Notes: generated by a model not told the origin, from the sequence alone. A DNA stretch of 64,000 bases from Pectobacterium zantedeschiae (GCF_004137795.1 NZ_NWTM01000001.1:806001-870000), one strand, 5' to 3'; counted from the stretch's first letter, positions 53,647 to 62,889 are shown. Numbers and translations: made by a program.

Positions 53647-55608
53647 TTATTTCAGATTAAATGCAGGGTCAAGTGTCAGTGCCTTTAAGGTCACGGCACT
53701 GTTATCCCAATTGACGGGTTGTCTAAAAGGCGAGATAGCCAGTAGTGAATGAGCAGATATGCGCGCATAAGGCGTGACGTTAGTGGGTAGCATGCTCCCC
53801 GGTTGACTAAATTGCGGCTTTAGGCGACCTGTACCGTATTCGATATTGGCGTTGAGTGGGGTGTTCCGATCTATCAGACTGGCCTCTTCGCTCCCGATCG
53901 GTGTGGTAAGGTCAAAAGATAAACTCAGGTTGCAGTAAAAAGATCCTAACGGTGAGTCTGCAAGGCAGGGAGAACCTTTCGGTATGAGCCAACTGGCTTG
54001 ATGGGGAGAAAAACGATAGCCATTGAAGGAAATCCAATTGATAAATAAATGGGTGTCGGGTTCATCTGCATCCATTGTAATGGTGACATTTTCCAAGGTT
54101 GCGGAACCGCTGGGAAAGGGAATGGTGACGGTTTCCCACATTGGTTTCAGATTTCCCGGCTCGTTGGAAGCTTGTTCCTGCCGGGTATCTGCCCCGATCT
54201 TTGCCGTAATTCTGGCAAGCTTTTGCCCATTGGCGGTAACGATAAAGCGCGCAGGTAGTCCACGGCTTTCGGATGAAAAACGCACGGTTAGCCCATCGTT
54301 GTCAGACGGCGGATTTTCCACAGCAGACCACAGTCGGGCTAACACTCTGGTACGATCGACCAGTGTCTTCCCATCAAGCCATACCATTCCCTCTTCCCAT
54401 CCCGCCACTGAGGGAGCCATAAATGGGCTCTGTCCCAGAGTCTGAAGATAATCCAGTAGGATGTGTTGATCGGGCAACACCAGCGACAGCGTGCGAGAAA
54501 AACCGACGATAAGATCCAGCGGGGATTTGACCAATGCTCCACGATTACGCTCGTGCCAAAAAACGGGACTGAGCAACAATTCACGTATGAACGGTTTCAT
54601 CGCATAGTCATTGTTGCGTAGAATTTGTGCTAATGCGGATACCGTTTCAGGGTCATCCTCTAGCGAAATAAAGGCGCGGTAGAACTTTCCCGCTAAACGC
54701 GTTGCCGTTTGGGGTTGCGACAATAAAATATCAACAAGCTGATCGAGTTCTTCATCGGGTGTTCCTTGAATCCTCTTGCCTAGCAGCGTTTTTTCGCCAG
54801 ATACTGCAGCATTGGCGTCAAATTGATAACGCCATTGCTGCATGGCGTTTACTCCATGCCCGGCCAGAATTCGGGCAACTTGTTTGACGTCATTTTCACT
54901 GTAGTTACCCTCTCCCAGGGTAAAGAGCTCCATCAATTCTCTTGCAAGATTTTCATTAGGATTCTGGCGTGTATTAGCGGTGTTATCCAATCCGCTGAGC
55001 ATCATGGGGTCTTGCAGTATTTTTCGTATCAGAAGGCGAAAGCTCTGGCTACCCATCTGACGAAATAGCGTGAGTTGATCGAAAAAAGGGGCGGTGATTA
55101 GGGTATTGTCAAACCGGGAAACGAAATGGTTGTGCCAGAACAGCGTGAGGCGATCGGCAAATGGAGTGGGTGTCAGAATCATTTCCTGTACCCACCACGC
55201 CTGTAGCTGGTTAATTTCGTTGATACGGAAAAAAATCATATTTTGCTCTCGCCAGCCTTTCTGCCAGTAATCTGGATAAGGTTTCTGTACGAAAGCCGGT
55301 GGAAGGGTGTAAAAAGGCGCATCGAGTGTGCTTAGCAGATAATCCACGGCTTGTTCCCGCGTCATCTCTTTGAAACGTTCAATATCCTGTGGGGTTGTGC
55401 CAAATCCAGTGCGGTCGACTAGATGACGTGTTTCTGCAATTGTTAAGGCGATTCCTGATGTACAGAATGTGAGAGTCCACAGCAGAATGAGAACGTTGCA
55501 CAGACTACTTGCAAAAGAGGATGGTCGTGGTTTTCTAAGGGGCGACGCGATCTGCTGGGTACGAAATGGCGTAAGATACGCTAATGCAAAACGAGCTTGT
55601 TTATGCAT
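53647..55608 (-). CDS. DUF1800 protein with CBM60-like insert
   Basis: This 653-residue DUF1800 protein, presumably exported, has a hydrophobic segment near residues 38-55, then TRHLVDRTGFGTTPQDIERF, LTLFWHNHFVS and ENLARELMELFTLGEGNYSE, the core motifs of the family. Residues of about 440-530 (GLPARFIVTANGQKLARITA to NVTITMDADEPDTHLFINWI) look like a CBM60/xylan-binding beta-sandwich inserted in the C-terminal part. First in the operon, 16 bases before DUF1501. The carbohydrate-binding insert and the GT2 gene together point to work on a polysaccharide. Confidence 0.82.
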   Translation of the reverse strand: MHKQARFALAYLTPFRTQQIASPLRKPRPSSFASSLCNVLILLWTLTFCTSGIALTIAETRHLVDRTGFGTTPQDIERFKEMTREQAVDYLLSTLDAPFYTLPPAFVQKPYPDYWQKGWREQNMIFFRINEINQLQAWWVQEMILTPTPFADRLTLFWHNHFVSRFDNTLITAPFFDQLTLFRQMGSQSFRLLIRKILQDPMMLSGLDNTANTRQNPNENLARELMELFTLGEGNYSENDVKQVARILAGHGVNAMQQWRYQFDANAAVSGEKTLLGKRIQGTPDEELDQLVDILLSQPQTATRLAGKFYRAFISLEDDPETVSALAQILRNNDYAMKPFIRELLLSPVFWHERNRGALVKSPLDLIVGFSRTLSLVLPDQHILLDYLQTLGQSPFMAPSVAGWEEGMVWLDGKTLVDRTRVLARLWSAVENPPSDNDGLTVRFSSESRGLPARFIVTANGQKLARITAKIGADTRQEQASNEPGNLKPMWETVTIPFPSGSATLENVTITMDADEPDTHLFINWISFNGYRFSPHQASWLIPKGSPCLADSPLGSFYCNLSLSFDLTTPIGSEEASLIDRNTPLNANIEYGTGRLKPQFSQPGSMLPTNVTPYARISAHSLLAISPFRQPVNWDNSAVTLKALTLDPAFNLK

Positions 55609-55720
55609 GATAGTAGATTATCCCTCAGACGTAATAGAATGATGTGGATATCTACTATGTAAAAAGAGTATGTGGCTTTCACCTTAGCTGGGGTGATGTA
55701 GACCCTGGTAAGGGTAAAAA

Positions 55721-56473
55721 CTATGAGTTATTGAGTAGACGTTTTGCCTGAGCGAACTTGTTTTCAAGCGTGCTTTTGGAAATGCCCCTTTTATCGCCAT
55801 AGTGAGCAATTAAGGCAGAAATCACCGCATCCTGAGAGGTAAACAGCGTATATGCCTGGCCTGAAGGTGAATGTTGATTATAGAGGCTAATTAACGCCCC
55901 AATAACTGTCAGATATGTACTTTCGCTCCGTTCTCCCAGTGCAGGTTGCGTTGAATTCAGCATCGCTGATGCGCAAATAGCTTTTAGTGAAAGGTAATCG
56001 TTTTGTATATTATTATGCTGGGTTTCAAGGTGGTTGTTCTTTATTCGCATCACCTCTAATTCGGCTAAAAGTATATGCACCGAATTCATATTTATTGTTA
56101 TAGCGGAAAATTGTTCCTCTGGAGAGAATAAAAAATCGGGTTTCTCGTTTGGATAATATGACATCATCCAGTTTTTTAGATCGATATGACGAATGGATAA
56201 GTCGGGATCGCTTAAGTCTATGGGGGTTGAACTGGTCACTCCGCGTTTGCTATGCCGAAGTTCCCCATTGATGAGCCCATCAATCACTCTTTCGTGGTTT
56301 AATGACAGTTTTGGCCATATTTGAGCAGAATAATGTAAGAACATTAGCGGGTTTTCATCGAATCTATCAAGTATTTCAGACTCTGATGACATTAAATAAC
56401 TCCAACGAATAGCAACCTCTATGGGGCGGTAGAATGTTTTTATAATGGGGGGAGCATGATATTCTGAAAGCAT
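55721..56473 (-). CDS. Uncharacterised 250-residue protein
   Basis: I do not recognise this soluble protein. A helical segment near residues 135-170 (ILLAELEVMRIKNNHLETQH) could be a coiled coil. The C-terminal 60 residues (ending GISKSTLENKFAQAKRLL) resemble a helical segment seen at the end of other accessory proteins of enterobacteria. The ATG at 56473 with AAGGA upstream is preferred over 56494. It lies upstream of the DUF1800 operon on the same strand, with a 112-base gap. A regulatory role is possible but only by position. Confidence 0.65.
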   Translation of the reverse strand: MLSEYHAPPIIKTFYRPIEVAIRWSYLMSSESEILDRFDENPLMFLHYSAQIWPKLSLNHERVIDGLINGELRHSKRGVTSSTPIDLSDPDLSIRHIDLKNWMMSYYPNEKPDFLFSPEEQFSAITINMNSVHILLAELEVMRIKNNHLETQHNNIQNDYLSLKAICASAMLNSTQPALGERSESTYLTVIGALISLYNQHSPSGQAYTLFTSQDAVISALIAHYGDKRGISKSTLENKFAQAKRLLNNS

Positions 56474-56494
56474 AATGAAAAATCCTTTTATCAT

Positions 56495-56845
56495 TTTACT
56501 TCTGATTATATTTCCTATGGTTTTGTCGAGCTTTCTATTGTGATTGTTAAATTATTCTTTAACGGGTTTTCCCTCCTGTCTATTTAATAATATTCATTAT
56601 CGCCGAAAATATTATGACGAATATGCTAAATTTTTTATCCACAAAATGCTTTTTTGGTAGATGTATTATCGAGTTAAAATAACCTCAGAGTATATCGGTC
56701 ATTCTTCAAACTGCATGTGAAGGGACGTGGGGAAGGTGATTATGGTTAATACTGATGGTCAGAGAGCAAGAGTGACAGGGTGAGGTAAAAAGCAGTGCGC
56801 CCATTTTTGCGCACTGCGTGCGATGCACATCCGTGTTTTTGTCAG
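56495..56845. other. AT-rich intergenic region with a partial repeat
   Basis: The left part is AT-rich and should contain the promoter of the 55721 gene. A partial copy of the dispersed repeat lies at 56689-56725. A CG-rich segment near 56785-56830 (GTGCGC ... GCGCACTGCGTGCG) precedes the ABC ATPase stop and may be its terminator. Confidence 0.45.
56689..56725. repeat. Dispersed palindromic repeat, copy F (partial)
   Basis: Only the left end is present: TATATCGGTCATTCTTCAAA followed by CTGCATGTGAAGG, close to the left end of copies B and C. Confidence 0.5.
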
Positions 56846-57940
56846 TTAATGCGTCACTATGCTATCCAGCGCACGCAGGTGCTCCGGTTGCCATGACAGG
56901 TTGATCTCGGTGCCTGCTTTCCAGTGTGGCTGAATCTCGCTGGCAGGGAGTTTCACCATAAACTGTGGCTGGCCTGCCACTTCCGTCATCATCCTGACGT
57001 GATCGCCCAGGTAGATGAACTGCTGTATGCGGGCTTTGACATGCTGCATCGTGTCGTCAATATGAGCCGCATTGACGTGAATGCGTTCCGGGCGAATACA
57101 GAGTGTGATTTTTCGGCCCGGCGAGCTGGGACGAACTTTTAGTGCACGCAGCGACGTGCCATCGTCCAGCGTTGCCCGATAAAATGCGCCTTCAGCCTCG
57201 GCGCGCGTGGCGAGCAGCGTATTGTTTTCGCCGATAAACTGCGCCACAAACGCGTTCTCCGGCTTTTCGTAGATATCGCTGGGGCTGTCCATCTGCTGAA
57301 TCACGCCGTCGTTAAACACGGCAACGCGGTTGGACATTGTCATCGCTTCGCTCTGGTCATGGGTGACGTACACCACGGTTAATTCCAGCGACTGATGCAG
57401 CTCTTTAATTTCCAGTTGCATATGCTCGCGTAGTTGCTTATCCAGCGCGCCCAGTGGTTCATCCATCAATACCAGTTTCGGCTCGAAGACCAGCGCACGG
57501 GCCAGCGCTACACGCTGCTGTTGGCCACCGGACATCTGTGCGGGGTAGCGATCGGCCAGGCTGGTGAGCTTCACGCGGTCCAGCACCCGATCGACTTTCT
57601 CTTTGATATCGGCACGGTTCAGGCGGCGGATGGACAGCGGAAATGCCAGGTTTTCCGCCACGGTCATGTGTGGGAACAAGGCATAGTTCTGAAATACCAT
57701 GCCGATGTCACGCTGGTGCGGCGGGAGATGATGCAACGGTGCATCGCGCAACAGGATTTCCCCCTGCGTTGGGGTTTCAAACCCGGCGAGCATCATCAAA
57801 CTGGTGGTTTTTCCCGAGCCGGAAGGCCCAAGCAGGGTCAGAAATTCACCTTCACGGATATCCAGATTCAGGTTTTTGACGATCAGGCGGTCACCGTCAT
57901 AGGTCTTCTGAACGTTCCTGAAGCTGACATAATTTCTCAT
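56846..57940 (-). CDS. ABC transporter ATPase of the polyamine/GABA importer (PotA-like)
   Basis: This 364-residue importer ATPase has Walker A GPSGSGKTT at 38-46, the signature MSGGQQQRVALARAL, Walker B LVLMDEPLGALD, the switch His in YVTHDQSEAMTMS, and a C-terminal TOBE regulatory domain. It resembles PotA and PotG. No permease gene adjoins it. The likely partner is the binding protein at 62890 and permeases expected just beyond the window, split from it by gabTD and the MocR regulator. Confidence 0.87.
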   Translation of the reverse strand: MRNYVSFRNVQKTYDGDRLIVKNLNLDIREGEFLTLLGPSGSGKTTSLMMLAGFETPTQGEILLRDAPLHHLPPHQRDIGMVFQNYALFPHMTVAENLAFPLSIRRLNRADIKEKVDRVLDRVKLTSLADRYPAQMSGGQQQRVALARALVFEPKLVLMDEPLGALDKQLREHMQLEIKELHQSLELTVVYVTHDQSEAMTMSNRVAVFNDGVIQQMDSPSDIYEKPENAFVAQFIGENNTLLATRAEAEGAFYRATLDDGTSLRALKVRPSSPGRKITLCIRPERIHVNAAHIDDTMQHVKARIQQFIYLGDHVRMMTEVAGQPQFMVKLPASEIQPHWKAGTEINLSWQPEHLRALDSIVTH

Positions 57941-58133
57941 TTTTTCACTCTCCGGCAGTCACTGTTATTCATAAGAATGCATAAACCATGCCGGATACGA
58001 AAAAGTGGAGAGTTACTAGACTGCGACAGGCAAAAATGCCGTCGTGTGCCAGTGTGAGTGCTCTGTAATAGGGCGTGCTGCGAGTGAGTGGCACTCTAAT
58101 GGTGCGAATGGGTTGGTATGAAAATACACACCA

Positions 58134-59642
58134 TCAGGCGTTCAAATCATGCGTATTCAGCGCCTGAATACACGCCACAATCACAGCGAAAGCCTGCTCC
58201 ATTTGAGGTTCTTCGACGCTGGCGTAGCCCAGTAATAAACCGCGCTGCTGCGTCGGTTGCAGGTAGTAGCTGGAAAGCGGTTTGACCATCACACCGCGGC
58301 GCAGGATCGCGGCGCTCAGCACGACATCATCAACGTGTGGCGGGAGGCTGAGCAGCATATGTAATCCAGCATTACTGTTATCTCCGACGTAATCCGCCCC
58401 CAGATACTGTTCGATCAGCGACGTCAAGAACGCACGGCGTTTGGCATACAGCAAACGCATGCGGCGGATATGCGCAGCATAGTGGCCTTCGCGGATAAAC
58501 TGCGCGAGTGTTGCCTGCGTTAGCCAGTGTCCACCGCGATAAAGCTCGGAATGCGCGGTCTTCAACGACTGCGCCAGTAGCGGCGGTAGCACCATGTAAC
58601 TGACGCGTAGGCCGGGGTAGAGCGTTTTGCTGAATGTACCGATGTAGATTACGGGCGATTGTGTCTGTAGCCCTTGTAGCGCGGGGATTGGGCTGCCAGA
58701 AAAGCGAAACTCGCTATCATAATCATCTTCCACCACCCAACTGCCGTGCTCCTGTGCCAGTGCTAGCAGCCGTTGACGACGTGCCAGACTCATCACGGCA
58801 CCCAGAGGATATTGATGTGACGGTGTCACACAAATTAGACGCGGGGCGGCGTCGGACGGGAGAGTATCCGGCGGTACCAGTCCTTGTTCATCCACATCGA
58901 CAGGAGCAATGCGCAGGCCGTTAATCGTCAGAACATTGCGAATCCCCCAATAGCAGGGATCTTCAATCCATGCCAAATCACCAGGATTGCACAGCATTTT
59001 GGCGAGCAGATCCATCGCCTGATGGGTGCCTTCGGTAATGAGAATTTGCTCCGGCGTACACTCCACGGAACGAGCGACGCGCAGGTAGTCCACCAGCGCC
59101 AACTGGAGTTCGGGACAGCCGCCAATCGGCGAGTAAGAAAGTTGTTCAGGACGAACGCGTCGCGTCAGGCGCGTCTGAATACGCCGCCATAAATCATGAG
59201 GAAAGCTAGCAATATCAGGGATGCCGGGCATAAATGCCCCCCATTGGCGAACGGAAGCACCGGCATAACCGAGCAGATGCATGCCGCGACGCGAGAGCTC
59301 ATGTTTAGGCTCCCGCATTTCCCCTGAATTGTCGCTATCCACTGGCTGCATGTTGCCATCGGGCAGTTGTTCCGTGACGAAGGTTCCACTTCCTTTGCGC
59401 GCCTCGATATAGCCTTCAGCCAGTAGCTGTTCGTAAGCCGTTAGCACGGTATTACGTGACAGCGCGAGCTGTTGCGCCAGATCGCGTGATGATGGCAAAC
59501 GCACGCCTGCGGCAATCGCCCCATCAAGAATCGCGAGCCGGATACTGTCGTACAAACGCTTGTTCAGCGCGCCATCTTGTTGGTTGGCTAAACGCTGAAG
59601 CAATAGGTCGGTCAGGAGTGAGCGCAAAAGTGGATCCTTCAA
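58134..59642 (-). CDS. MocR/GabR-type regulator (GntR-HTH with aminotransferase domain)
   Basis: This 502-residue regulator has an N-terminal GntR winged helix (LPSSRDLAQQLALSRNTVLT, YEQLLAEGYIEARKGSGTFV) joined to a fold-type I aminotransferase-like domain with the PLP Lys in IGTFSKTLYPGLR and VVEDDYDSEFR. In GabR this domain senses GABA through PLP. It is divergent from gabTD over 132 bases, so it almost surely controls them. The start is read as TTG at 59642 because no ATG or GTG lies near; a different start is possible. Confidence 0.87.
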   Translation of the reverse strand: MKDPLLRSLLTDLLLQRLANQQDGALNKRLYDSIRLAILDGAIAAGVRLPSSRDLAQQLALSRNTVLTAYEQLLAEGYIEARKGSGTFVTEQLPDGNMQPVDSDNSGEMREPKHELSRRGMHLLGYAGASVRQWGAFMPGIPDIASFPHDLWRRIQTRLTRRVRPEQLSYSPIGGCPELQLALVDYLRVARSVECTPEQILITEGTHQAMDLLAKMLCNPGDLAWIEDPCYWGIRNVLTINGLRIAPVDVDEQGLVPPDTLPSDAAPRLICVTPSHQYPLGAVMSLARRQRLLALAQEHGSWVVEDDYDSEFRFSGSPIPALQGLQTQSPVIYIGTFSKTLYPGLRVSYMVLPPLLAQSLKTAHSELYRGGHWLTQATLAQFIREGHYAAHIRRMRLLYAKRRAFLTSLIEQYLGADYVGDNSNAGLHMLLSLPPHVDDVVLSAAILRRGVMVKPLSSYYLQPTQQRGLLLGYASVEEPQMEQAFAVIVACIQALNTHDLNA

Positions 59643-59774
59643 ATATTCAAAACTGGCACTGGATTATAGAACCATCTAACGTCTAAATGACATCATCATC
59701 TTGCAACGACCTGTCATCGTTCAACTCACCATCTTCAACTAATAACAGATGTATTTGGGATATCGGAGCAGACA

Positions 59775-61040
59775 ATGAAGAATAGCGAACTGAATCAACG
59801 CCGTCTGGCCGCCACACCGCGTGGTGTGGGTGTCATGTGTGACTTTTATGCTGAGCGTGCCGAAAACAGCACTCTGTGGGATGTTGAAGGACGCGAGTTT
59901 ATCGATTTCGCTGCGGGGATTGCGGTGCTGAATACCGGTCATCGTCACCCGAAAATTGTCGCTGCGGTGCGCGAACAGTTGGATCGCTTTACCCATACGG
60001 CCTACCAGATTGTGCCTTACGGCAGCTATGTCACGTTAGCCGAACGTATTAATGCATTGGCACCGATTCAAGGCGCGGCAAAAACCACGTTCTTTACCAC
60101 TGGGGCAGAAGCAGTGGAAAACGCGGTGAAAATCGCCCGCGCTTACACCAAGCGTCCTGGCGTGATCGCTTTCAACGCCGCGTTTCACGGGCGCACGCTG
60201 CTGACCATGACGCTGACGGGCAAAGTGGCACCATACTCTACCGGGTTCGGCCCGTTCCCAGGTTCCATTTTTCACGCACTTTATCCGAATGAAAAGAGCG
60301 GTATTACCGTTGAACAGGCACTAGAAAGCGTCGAACGTCTGATGCATACCGACATCGCCGCCGATCAGGTTGCCGCGATTATTCTTGAGCCAGTACAGGG
60401 CGAAGGCGGTTTTCATGTCGCGCCACCTGCCTTTATCAGTGGGCTGCGTAAGCTGTGCGATGAGCATGGCATCCTGTTGATTGCCGATGAAGTGCAGACC
60501 GGCTTTGCTCGTACCGGCAAGTTGTTTGCGATGGAGTATTATGCGGAGAAAGCGGATCTGATCACCATGGCGAAAAGCCTGGGCGGTGGTTTCCCGATCT
60601 CTGGTGTGGTCGGCCGCGCTGAGGTGATGGATGCGCCATCACCGGGCGGGTTGGGCGGTACCTATGCGGGTAACCCTCTGTCGGTCGCTTCGGCGCTGGC
60701 GGTATTGGATGTGATTGAAGAAGAAAAATTGTGCCAACGGGCGCAGCGCCTGGGTGCTGCACTGGTCGAAACGCTGGAAAAAGTGAAAGCGCAGTGTCCG
60801 GCACTGGTGGCGATTCGTGCACAAGGGTCGATGGTCGCGGCTGAATTTAACGATCCAAACACGGGTAAGCCCTCTGCAGAGATTACCCGTCAATTTCAGA
60901 AAAGTGCGTTAGAGGCGGGCTTGCTGCTGCTGACCTGCGGTGTGCATGGCAACGTGATTCGTTTCCTGTATCCGCTGACGGTTCCTGATGAGCAGTTCAG
61001 CAAGGCGATGAACATCCTGACGCGCGTATTAACACGATAG
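59775..61040 (+). CDS. gabT: 4-aminobutyrate aminotransferase
   Basis: This 421-residue class III aminotransferase transfers the amino group of GABA to 2-oxoglutarate, giving succinate semialdehyde. TTGAEAVENAVKIAR binds the phosphate, IADEVQTGFARTGK contains the PLP Asp, and Schiff-base Lys267 lies in MAKSLGGGFP. It lies 10 bases before gabD and opposite the MocR regulator. It could equally be called PuuE by sequence; the pairing with a semialdehyde dehydrogenase favours GabT. Confidence 0.92.
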   Translation: MKNSELNQRRLAATPRGVGVMCDFYAERAENSTLWDVEGREFIDFAAGIAVLNTGHRHPKIVAAVREQLDRFTHTAYQIVPYGSYVTLAERINALAPIQGAAKTTFFTTGAEAVENAVKIARAYTKRPGVIAFNAAFHGRTLLTMTLTGKVAPYSTGFGPFPGSIFHALYPNEKSGITVEQALESVERLMHTDIAADQVAAIILEPVQGEGGFHVAPPAFISGLRKLCDEHGILLIADEVQTGFARTGKLFAMEYYAEKADLITMAKSLGGGFPISGVVGRAEVMDAPSPGGLGGTYAGNPLSVASALAVLDVIEEEKLCQRAQRLGAALVETLEKVKAQCPALVAIRAQGSMVAAEFNDPNTGKPSAEITRQFQKSALEAGLLLLTCGVHGNVIRFLYPLTVPDEQFSKAMNILTRVLTR

Positions 61041-61050
61041 AAGAGAAGCT

Positions 61051-62523
61051 ATGCAACTGAAACAGTCTATTTCACTGAAACAACACGCGCTATTTCGTCA
61101 ACATTGCCTGATTGACGGCGAGTGGCAGGATAGCCAAAACGGTGAACGCCTGAACGTTACCAACCCGGCGACGGGCGAGGTGCTGGGTACGGTGCCGCTA
61201 GTTACGGTGTCACAAACTGAGCAGGCGATTGCCGCCGCAGAACAGGCGTTGGTTGAATGGCGTAAGAAGACGGGAAAAGAACGTGCCGCGCTATTGCAGA
61301 CGTGGGCGCGCCTGATTATGGACAATCAGGATGATTTAGCCATCTTGCTGACGGCGGAACAGGGAAAACCGCTGGCAGAAGCGCGGGGTGAAATTGCCTA
61401 TGCCACCAGCTTTATCGAGTGGTTTGCGGAAGAAGCTAAACGTATTGAAGGCAGCGTACTGCAATCGCCGCAGGGACAGCAGCGCCTGATGGTGATTAAG
61501 CAGCCCATCGGCGTGTGCGCAGCGATTACGCCGTGGAATTTCCCGGCAGCGATGATCACCCGTAAGGTCGGGCCTGCGTTGGCGGCGGGCTGTACGATGA
61601 TTGTTAAACCTGCCGAGCAGACGCCGTTTACCGCGCTGGCGCTGGCGGAATTGGCGCAGCAGGCGGGTATTCCGCGCGGTGTGTTGCAGGTGATCGTCGG
61701 CGATGCACAGTCTGTCGGTAAAGTGTTGTGCGATAGCCCTGTGGTGCGCAAGTTGAGTTTCACGGGTTCTACGGAAGTAGGTCGCATCCTGATGGCACAG
61801 AGTGCACCAACGGTGAAAAAACTGTCGCTGGAGCTGGGGGGTAACGCGCCGTTTATCGTGTTTGACGATGCCGATGTGGATCAGGCGGTGAAAGGCATTT
61901 TGGCCTCAAAGTTCCGTAACAGCGGACAGACCTGCGTCTGTGCTAACCGAATCTATGTGCAGAATGGGATTTACCCGACACTGGTAGAACGGCTGATCGA
62001 GGAAGTGCGTAAGTTAAACGTGGGCGACGGCACACAGCCGGGTGTCACGCAGGGGCCGCTGATTGATAACGATGCGATCAGCAAAGTTGAGCAGCATATT
62101 GCCGATGCGTTATCGCACGGAGCAACATTATTGCTGGGCGGTAAACGCCACGAACGGGGCGGCACGTTCTTCACGCCAACAATTGTCGGCGACGTGACCC
62201 GCGAGATGCGTTTTGCGCGGGAAGAGACATTCGGGCCAGTCGCACCGCTGTTCCGCTTCAGCGATGAAGCCGAGGTGATTGCGATGGCGAACGATACCGA
62301 ATTCGGTCTGGCCGCTTATGTCTACACGCGTGATGCTGTACGACAATGGACGGTGCCGGAAGCGCTGGATTACGGCATGGTGGGTATCAATACCGGACTC
62401 ATCTCGAATGAAGTCGCGCCGTTTGGTGGGGTGAAACAGTCGGGACTGGGCCGTGAAGGCTCACGTTTCGGTATCGAAGACTATCTGGAAATGAAATACC
62501 TTTGCGTCGATCTTTCCCGATAA
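61051..62523 (+). CDS. gabD: Succinate-semialdehyde dehydrogenase
   Basis: This 490-residue aldehyde dehydrogenase superfamily enzyme oxidises succinate semialdehyde to succinate. General base Glu261 is in LELGGNAPF and catalytic Cys295 in NSGQTCVCANR; TPWNFPAAMI and GSTEVGRIL form the cofactor site. Residues IKQPIGVCAAI and the C-terminal GMVGINTGLISNEVAPFGGV match GabD from memory. It forms an operon with gabT. Confidence 0.93.
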   Translation: MQLKQSISLKQHALFRQHCLIDGEWQDSQNGERLNVTNPATGEVLGTVPLVTVSQTEQAIAAAEQALVEWRKKTGKERAALLQTWARLIMDNQDDLAILLTAEQGKPLAEARGEIAYATSFIEWFAEEAKRIEGSVLQSPQGQQRLMVIKQPIGVCAAITPWNFPAAMITRKVGPALAAGCTMIVKPAEQTPFTALALAELAQQAGIPRGVLQVIVGDAQSVGKVLCDSPVVRKLSFTGSTEVGRILMAQSAPTVKKLSLELGGNAPFIVFDDADVDQAVKGILASKFRNSGQTCVCANRIYVQNGIYPTLVERLIEEVRKLNVGDGTQPGVTQGPLIDNDAISKVEQHIADALSHGATLLLGGKRHERGGTFFTPTIVGDVTREMRFAREETFGPVAPLFRFSDEAEVIAMANDTEFGLAAYVYTRDAVRQWTVPEALDYGMVGINTGLISNEVAPFGGVKQSGLGREGSRFGIEDYLEMKYLCVDLSR

Positions 62524-62889
62524 GGTTTTCACCCTAATAGTTGGTGAGAAGCGCGTGTCGACAGACAAGGTCGGCACCCGTGCGATGGGCGCGCAATGCG
62601 TCTGGGTGGTGCAGGGCAATATCAGCTTGCACCACAACATGGCAAAAATGGCGAAGTACCGTCAGGCATAAGGCAGCGCCACGTCACCCTGATGTTTCTC
62701 ATCGCTGTTCCCGCCGCCGCAGTAGTAAAACATCAATAAAATTTTTGAATTGGCACAATTTATGCTCATATTTTTTTGCATGATTATTTTGATACATGAT
62801 GCATCAATAGTGTAATGCACAAAATAGCGTGTGCAAAATTGTGATACGCATTTGACCTTTACGTTGACTACCACTCCAGGAGCAAAGCA
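62524..62889. promoter_or_regulatory. Intergenic region upstream of the binding protein gene
   Basis: It contains an inverted repeat TGGTGCA ... TGCACCA (around 62610-62636, 14-base spacer) and a sigma-54 promoter sequence at 62750. A frame runs from the end of gabD to a TAA near 62671, with the text AMGAQCVWVVQGNISLHHN, and has no recognised family. It may be a gene remnant or chance. Confidence 0.5.
62750..62766 (+). promoter_or_regulatory. Sigma-54 promoter
   Basis: TTGGCACAATTTATGCT fits the -24/-12 consensus (TGGCACG-N4-TTGCW): GG and GC have the exact 10-base separation, and 9 of the main positions agree. Transcription would start near 62778, about 110 bases before the binding protein gene. 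Confidence 0.6.

Noticed and set aside
59655-59671. TGGCACTGGATTATAG as a second sigma-54 promoter before gabT
   Set aside because: The -12 GC is missing at the required spacing.
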